Of a stretch of 64,000 nt of DNA, positions 63,714 through 64,000 are shown in pieces. The translations under genes and the position numbers were made by a program. Location of the stretch: assembly GCF_023184515.1 (NCBI RefSeq), contig NZ_JAAHBP010000001.1:992001-1056000 (forward strand), in the 5' to 3' direction. Positions within the stretch are counted from its first letter, which is position 1. Every line of letters starts with the position of its first letter. This stretch comes from Streptomyces sp. D2-8. Lineage in GTDB: Bacteria > Actinomycetota > Actinomycetes > Streptomycetales > Streptomycetaceae. Under the pieces are notes generated by a model. It was not told the DNA's origin and ran no database searches. It worked only from the letters and a program-made list of their open reading frames with translations.

Positions 63714-64000
63714 GTGGACCGCTGCATCGTCCTGGTGGACGCTGGGTATCTGCTGGGAGCCGCGGCGAGTCTCCTCGCCGGGGAGCCCTCGCGGTCCCGC
63801 ATCACCGTCGACCACACCGCCCTCATCCAGGGGCTGCGTGAGCGCGCCGAATCCGACACACAGCAGCCGCTGCTGCGCATCTACTGGTTCGACGGCGCCC
63901 CCGACCGCGTCCCGCAACCCGAGCACCGCAGGCTGCGCGTGATGCCCCGGGTCACCGTCCGGCTCGGCGCCCTGACCCGCAGCGACGGCCGCTGGGCGCA
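63714..64000 (+). CDS. NYN domain protein, N-terminal part
   Basis: This gene runs off the window. The visible 95 residues start DRCIVLVDAGYLLGAAASLLAGEPSRSRITVDHTALIQGLRERA and continue LLRIYWFDGAPDRVPQPEHRRLRVMPRVTVRLGAL, matching the NYN (PIN-like) nuclease domain with the conserved first Asp in VLVDAGYL and the second acidic site in IYWFDGAP. The family is predicted to process RNA with two or three metal ions. GTG 63714 has GAGGG 7 nt upstream; GTG 63705 would add three residues. Confidence 0.85.
   Translation, partial: MDRCIVLVDAGYLLGAAASLLAGEPSRSRITVDHTALIQGLRERAESDTQQPLLRIYWFDGAPDRVPQPEHRRLRVMPRVTVRLGALTRSDGRWA

Overview
This is a contiguous piece of a Streptomyces chromosome. The base composition is very G+C-rich with strong third-position G/C bias, GTG starts are common, and proteins typical of the genus are present (PQG-rich DivIVA, DUF3040 protein, SAV_6107-type HEPN protein, PASTA-domain kinase). 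The gene order matches, as far as I remember it, the dcw (division and cell wall) neighbourhood of Streptomyces coelicolor around ftsZ. I see no phage, insertion sequence, CRISPR array, rRNA or tRNA. This is core chromosome, and its unusual features are mostly regulatory signals, junctions and low-complexity protein segments.

Left arm (1-12.2 kb): the end of a molybdopterin oxidoreductase, endonuclease IV, a four-PASTA Ser/Thr kinase, the thiOSG thiamin operon under a TPP riboswitch, a small conserved protein, an FAD-dependent reductase, an Rv2175c-like DNA-binding protein, thiE, metF, a membrane protein with a Tyr/Gln/Gly-rich tail, and a phytoene-desaturase-like oxidoreductase.

Middle left (12.2-24.8 kb): a 0.58-kb repeat-rich gap; a TetR / YhgE-Pip permease / degenerate ABC ATPase operon with a TetR-type palindrome in its promoter; a HEPN-domain protein; a methyltransferase; a DUF3040 protein; the translationally coupled moxR-DUF58-transglutaminase operon; and a beta-carbonic anhydrase.

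Centre (24.8-42.9 kb): the dcw cluster rsmH-ftsL-ftsI-murE-murF-mraY-murD-ftsW-murG-ftsQ-ftsZ, followed by pgeF, a YggS-type PLP protein, sepF, yggT and divIVA. It makes the peptidoglycan precursors (MurE/F, MraY, MurD, MurG), the septal synthase (FtsW/FtsI with FtsL/FtsQ) and the cytoskeletal organisers (FtsZ, SepF, DivIVA). Many junctions are GTGA/ATGA overlaps. The murE-murF junction carries a tandem duplication that creates an 11-codon bridging reading frame.

Right arm (43-64 kb): ileS (a GxHH-type IleRS) behind a T-box leader with a sequestered ribosome-binding site, a Lys/Ala-rich TraR/DksA protein, lspA-rluD-GNAT, a cation/proton antiporter, an SDR, a MscS channel, a dienelactone hydrolase-like protein, phoD with a PHO-box-like promoter, a DsbA-like protein and a membrane protein, a DUF2252 protein, dnaE, a 55-codon basic protein, and the start of an NYN-domain protein.

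A recurring theme is genes with no Shine-Dalgarno sequence and a -10 hexamer (TANNNT) 6-8 nt before the start codon (kinase, FAD reductase, metF, SDR, phoD, possibly carbonic anhydrase). This suggests leaderless mRNAs. Coordinates and motifs were read by eye; promoter, operator and terminator calls are predictions.
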